From the NCBI GenBank assembly GCA_050944255.1, contig JBMNQS010000026.1, forward strand, positions 1-25,770: DNA of 25,770 bases, given 5' to 3'. The DNA is from JBMNQS01 sp050944255. GTDB taxonomy: Bacteria > Bacillota > Clostridia > Christensenellales > Maliibacteriaceae. Below, piece by piece: positions 23,157-25,770 of this stretch (position 1 is the stretch's first letter; the number at the start of each line of letters is the position of its first letter). The notes under the pieces were generated by a model. That model worked only from the letters and a program-made list of their open reading frames with translations. It did no database searches and was not told the DNA's origin. The position numbers and the translations under genes were made by a program.

Positions 23157-24736
23157 TGAGCGCCCTGATTTACCTGTATCTGCGCACCAAGAAAAACCGG
23201 CTCAAGGAACTGCTGCGCCGCCCGCAGCGGCTGATCCCCTACGCGCTGTTCCTCGTGGCGCTGGGCATGGTGATCTTCTCGGCAAACGTCAGTGATCCCG
23301 AAGGGGTTTTCCAGCGGCGGGATAAGAGCGAACTATATGCCATCGTCACCGCACTGTACGCCATGGTGTTCCTCTCCACCAGCTTCAAGGGCTTCGGAGA
23401 CGGCGCCAGCTTCTTCACCATGCCGGATATTCACTTCCTGTTCCCGGCGCCCATCTCCTCGCGGCGGATACTCTCCTACGGGCTGATCCGGCAGATCGGC
23501 ACCTCGCTGATGCTGGGCGTGTTCATCATATTCCAGTACTCGTGGGTGCACCAGCTCTACGGCGTCACGTTCCTACAGCTGCTCTATGTGCTGCTGGGCT
23601 ACGCGGCGGTGATCTTCTGCGGGCAGCTGACGGCGATGATCATCTACAGCTTCATCAGCGGCCGCGAAAAGCGCTCGCGCGCGCTGCGCACGGCGTTTAT
23701 CGCCGTGGTGCTGGCCCTGTTGGCCTATGTAGCCAGCGCGGCGCTCCAAAACTTGGACGATACGAGCCGGATACTGCCCGCCGTCGTCTCGGCGCTGACG
23801 GCAAGCTGGGTGCGCTTCATGCCGGTCTTTGGCTGGGCGCAGAGCTTCGTGATGAGCCTTACCGCTTTCAATCTCCTCGGGGCGGCGCTGTCCCTGGCCG
23901 CCATCTGCGGCTACGTGGCGCTTTTAATCTTTGTGGTGGGCAAGATGGGCTCGGACTACTATGAGGACGTCCTCAAGGCCACGGAGGTGGCCTTCTCCGC
24001 CATCACCGCGGCCAAGGAAAACCGGCAGGCGGCGCAGGTGTCCCCCGGAAAGGTGAAGGTGGGCAAAACCGGCCTTGGCCGCGGGAAAGGCGCCTCGGCC
24101 TTCTACTACAAGCACAAGCTGGAAAACCGGCGCGCCAAGAGCTTCATCGTGGACCGGCTGAGCCTGATATTTATCCTCGTGGGGCTGGTGTTCGCGCTGT
24201 TCATGCGCTCGGAGGGCCTGATACCGGCCTTTATGTTCATGACCTACATGCAGATCTTCCAGTCCATGACCGGGCGCTGGACCAGGGACCTGTTGTTCCC
24301 CTACGTCTACATGATCCCGGAGCCTCCCTTTAAAAAGCTCGTGATGCTCCTTGGCGAGCAGCTTCGCTCATTCGCCGTGGAAGCGGTGATCGTGGCCGTG
24401 GCCATGGCCTTCATCATACCCTCCCCGCCGCTGGACCTGGCGGCGCTGGCGCTGGCCCGCTTCGGTTTTTCGGCGCTTTTCATGGCGGCCAACATCCTTC
24501 ATATGCGGCTGTTCGGCTCCATGACCAACAAGGGCCTGACCATCGCCTTCTACTTCCTGACGGTGTTCATTTTAGCCATGCCCGGCATCGTGATGGCCAT
24601 CGTGTTCGGGCTTGTGATGTCGCTGGGGGCGGGGCTGCCGCTTGCGATGACCTTTGTGTGGAACCTTCTCATATCCGGAATCATCCTGTTTGCGTGCAGG
24701 AACCTTTTGAATGTGGCGGAACTGAACAACCAGTAA
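23156..24736 (+). CDS. ABC exporter permease (putative ABC exporter domain family)
   Basis: A 526-aa polytopic membrane protein with about twelve hydrophobic segments, in two halves separated by a basic soluble stretch (about 275-330, VSPGKVKVGKTGLGRGKGASAFYYKHKLENRR). The N-terminal half has TMPDIHFLFPAPISSRRILSYGLIRQ, a motif of large ABC exporter permeases where the FLF-aP-is sequence lines up the transporter's first cytoplasmic helix. It partners the ATPase directly upstream (1-bp overlap). No nucleotide-binding domain of its own. Direction is probably export; the substrate cannot be told. Confidence 0.88.
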   Translation: MSALIYLYLRTKKNRLKELLRRPQRLIPYALFLVALGMVIFSANVSDPEGVFQRRDKSELYAIVTALYAMVFLSTSFKGFGDGASFFTMPDIHFLFPAPISSRRILSYGLIRQIGTSLMLGVFIIFQYSWVHQLYGVTFLQLLYVLLGYAAVIFCGQLTAMIIYSFISGREKRSRALRTAFIAVVLALLAYVASAALQNLDDTSRILPAVVSALTASWVRFMPVFGWAQSFVMSLTAFNLLGAALSLAAICGYVALLIFVVGKMGSDYYEDVLKATEVAFSAITAAKENRQAAQVSPGKVKVGKTGLGRGKGASAFYYKHKLENRRAKSFIVDRLSLIFILVGLVFALFMRSEGLIPAFMFMTYMQIFQSMTGRWTRDLLFPYVYMIPEPPFKKLVMLLGEQLRSFAVEAVIVAVAMAFIIPSPPLDLAALALARFGFSALFMAANILHMRLFGSMTNKGLTIAFYFLTVFILAMPGIVMAIVFGLVMSLGAGLPLAMTFVWNLLISGIILFACRNLLNVAELNNQ

Positions 24737-24749
24737 GGGGGATAGGCCC

Positions 24750-25004
24750 GTGGCCCAAAAAACCGAACTGCGGAAGATACCCGGCGTGGGAGAGGCCATT
24801 GAAAAGCGCCTTTTACTCCTGGGCTATACCACCGTGGCGTCTCTGAAGGGGCAGGACCCGCAGCAGATGTACCAGCGGGATATGGCGCTTTCAGGCGCGC
24901 CGCTGGACCGCTGCCTGCTCTACGTCTACCGCCTGGCGGTGTACTTTGCCGAAAATAAGACGCACGACGCGGAAAAGCTCAAGTGGTGGAATTGGAAGGA
25001 TTGA
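24750..25004 (+). CDS. Cdd1-like helix-hairpin-helix protein
   Basis: An 84-aa protein with an N-terminal helix-hairpin-helix (LRKIPGVGEAIEKRLLLLGYTTVASLKGQDP) and the downstream pattern MYQRDMALSGAPLDRCLLYVYRLAVYFAE, which is the layout of the pathogenicity-locus Cdd1 family. These are small proteins of unknown role that probably bind DNA. GTG start with GGGGGAT upstream, 13 bp after the permease gene, so likely co-transcribed. No clear terminator follows before element C. Confidence 0.85.
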   Translation: MAQKTELRKIPGVGEAIEKRLLLLGYTTVASLKGQDPQQMYQRDMALSGAPLDRCLLYVYRLAVYFAENKTHDAEKLKWWNWKD

Positions 25005-25045
25005 ACCGGTTATCCCGGGGCTGTGCATTTTATATGCGCCTGTAA

Positions 25046-25294
25046 AAGAGGCGACCTTATGCGCGCCTCCGAGGCCGTCAAAAAACCATGTTTTTTGACG
25101 GGCATGCCAGGGTTTTTCCTGCTGCAAAAACCTCTCATAGGTTTTTGCAGCGGCCGGAAAACCCTGAAAGGAGTGGGCTGCGGCCGCACATGTCGCCCTT
25201 GCCCACGGAATTTAAATTAGGGGGCTTTGGCCCCCTAATAACCCCCAAAAGGACTTTTTTGACAGTCTAAGAGGTGCTCTTATGCGCGCCTCCG
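25046..25294 (+). mobile_element. Hairpin-rich MITE-like element, copy C, with flanking direct repeats
   Basis: The gap 25005-25370 holds this element. It is bracketed by CTTATGCGCGCCTCCG at 25056-25071 and 25279-25294 (16 bp perfect; 23 of 26 bp if taken from 25046 and 25269). The core starts with CCGTCAAAAAAC / GTTTTTTGACGG (25075-25101), followed by a nested stem CAGGGTTTTTCC / GGAAAACCCTG (25108-25166) enclosing GCTGCAAAAACC / GGTTTTTGCAGC. It ends with the GGGGGC-TTT-GGCCCCC hairpin region and ACTTTTTTGACAGTCT. Left and right parts match copy B at about 85-90% by eye. It lacks the 170-bp middle of copy B. No open frame. Confidence 0.75.
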
Positions 25295-25295
25295 G

Positions 25296-25324
25296 TGGAC
25301 AGGCGGGCTTAATTACGATATGAT
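25296..25324 (+). promoter_or_regulatory. Promoter of the triose-phosphate-isomerase-like gene
   Basis: TGGACA (25296-25301) and TATGAT (25319-25324) are 17 nt apart. The -35 begins one base after the right direct repeat of element C. The leader to the TTG start is about 40 nt. Confidence 0.7.
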
Positions 25325-25370
25325 TAAAGGCAGTATTTGGTATGAAATTAAATAGCGGAGGTGCATCGGT

Positions 25371-25770
25371 TTGAAGGATATTTTTGTAAACCTGAAACGT
25401 TTTGACGTGCCCAGAAGCCTGGGCGGCGTCTGCCAGAAGGATGATCCCAGGGCGTGGATCATGTGGATCATCGATGAGTGCGTGGCGCTGGGCCTGGGAG
25501 AAATGGATGGGGCGAAACTCTCGTTTCTTTTGCCCGAGGCGCTGATCCTCACGGCGCTGGAGCGGCTTTCCGCTTACCCAAAGGAGAAGGCGCGCAGCAT
25601 CGCCGTGGGCGTGCAGGGCGTGTACCGCCAGGATATCGCGCCGGGCGGGAATTTTGGCGCCTTCACCACGCTGACGCCGGCCAAGGCCGCCAAAAATCTG
25701 GGCGCCAATCTGGCGATCATCGCCCACAGCGAGGAGCGGCGGGATAAGCTGGCCGTCATCGCCGCCTACG
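25371..25770 (+). CDS. Triose-phosphate isomerase family protein (3' end cut by window edge)
   Basis: Starts at TTG 25371 with GGAGGTG 7 nt upstream and stays open for 133 codons to the window edge. The N-terminus MKDIFVNLKRFDVPRSLGG places a Lys where the TIM-barrel enzyme has its active-site lysine (usual context NWK). Further on, VQGVYRQDIAPGGNFGAFTTLTPAKAAKNLGANLAIIAHSEERRDK matches the AQN..GAFTGE..LK.LG...VIIGHSERR region with the active-site His kept. It differs from typical TPI (NLKRF for NWKMN, IAHSEERR for IGHSERR, an extra segment before the loop), so it may be a paralogue rather than the glycolytic enzyme. Neighbours give no pathway clue. Confidence 0.8.
   Translation, partial: MKDIFVNLKRFDVPRSLGGVCQKDDPRAWIMWIIDECVALGLGEMDGAKLSFLLPEALILTALERLSAYPKEKARSIAVGVQGVYRQDIAPGGNFGAFTTLTPAKAAKNLGANLAIIAHSEERRDKLAVIAAY

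Noticed and set aside
25259..25286. Outward promoter from the right end of element C (TTGACA with TATGCG)
   Set aside because: The -10 is poor and the spacer 16 nt; the promoter at 25296-25324 is clearly better.

Overview
The window looks like a chromosome segment from a fairly GC-rich Firmicute of the class Clostridia, possibly a gut lineage; this rests on gene content and order, not on a database match. The core is a minus-strand run murB, PHP phosphatase, rapZ, whiA, an HPr-like gene (crh-like), dnaE, mtrB and pfkA, ending in rlmD, which runs off the left edge. This resembles the known Firmicute yvcJ-yvcK-whiA-crh and dnaE-pfkA neighbourhoods, but yvcK is absent. No rRNA, tRNA, CRISPR array, prophage or transposase gene was seen.

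Layout. 1-2370: rlmD (partial) and pfkA with its own terminator. 2371-2902: a non-coding stretch with a pfkA promoter and an array of short T-tracts about 10.7 bp apart. 2903-3256: mtrB, encoding the trp RNA-binding attenuation protein (TRAP), and its leader. 3257-11147: dnaE, crh-like, whiA, rapZ, PHP and murB. 11254-12501: an orphan solute-binding-like protein. 13105-15104 (plus): membrane protein, HisJ-like PHP phosphatase and small membrane protein. 15201-21863: a sulfur block with tcdA, cysK, a divergent CymR-like Rrf2 regulator, a trans-sulfuration enzyme, an M20 peptidase, a C39-like protein and a YeiH-family exporter. 21860-25004: DUF4491 protein, a two-gene ABC exporter and a Cdd1-type helix-hairpin-helix protein. 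25371 to the end: a triose-phosphate-isomerase-family protein (partial).

Two signals stand out. First, the mtrB leader carries eight NAG triplets separated by 2 or 3 nt and running through its own ribosome binding site. This is the shape of a TRAP target and suggests that TRAP represses its own translation. Second, three hairpin-rich intergenic elements (9249-9517, 12656-13049, 25046-25294) share architecture, and two share high sequence identity. Each is bracketed by a different long direct repeat (19, 19 and 16-26 bp). They look like a non-autonomous mobile family with unusually long target duplications. One copy separates a PHP gene from rapZ, one lies at the start of a transcript leader and one abuts a promoter.

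How the genes fit together: the minus-strand block joins wall precursor synthesis (MurB), regulation of growth and carbon flux (RapZ, WhiA, Crh-like, PfkA), replication (DnaE) and tryptophan control (TRAP). The sulfur block would import or release sulfur amino acids from peptides, interconvert cysteine and homocysteine, and possibly export oxidised sulfur, under the CymR-like regulator.
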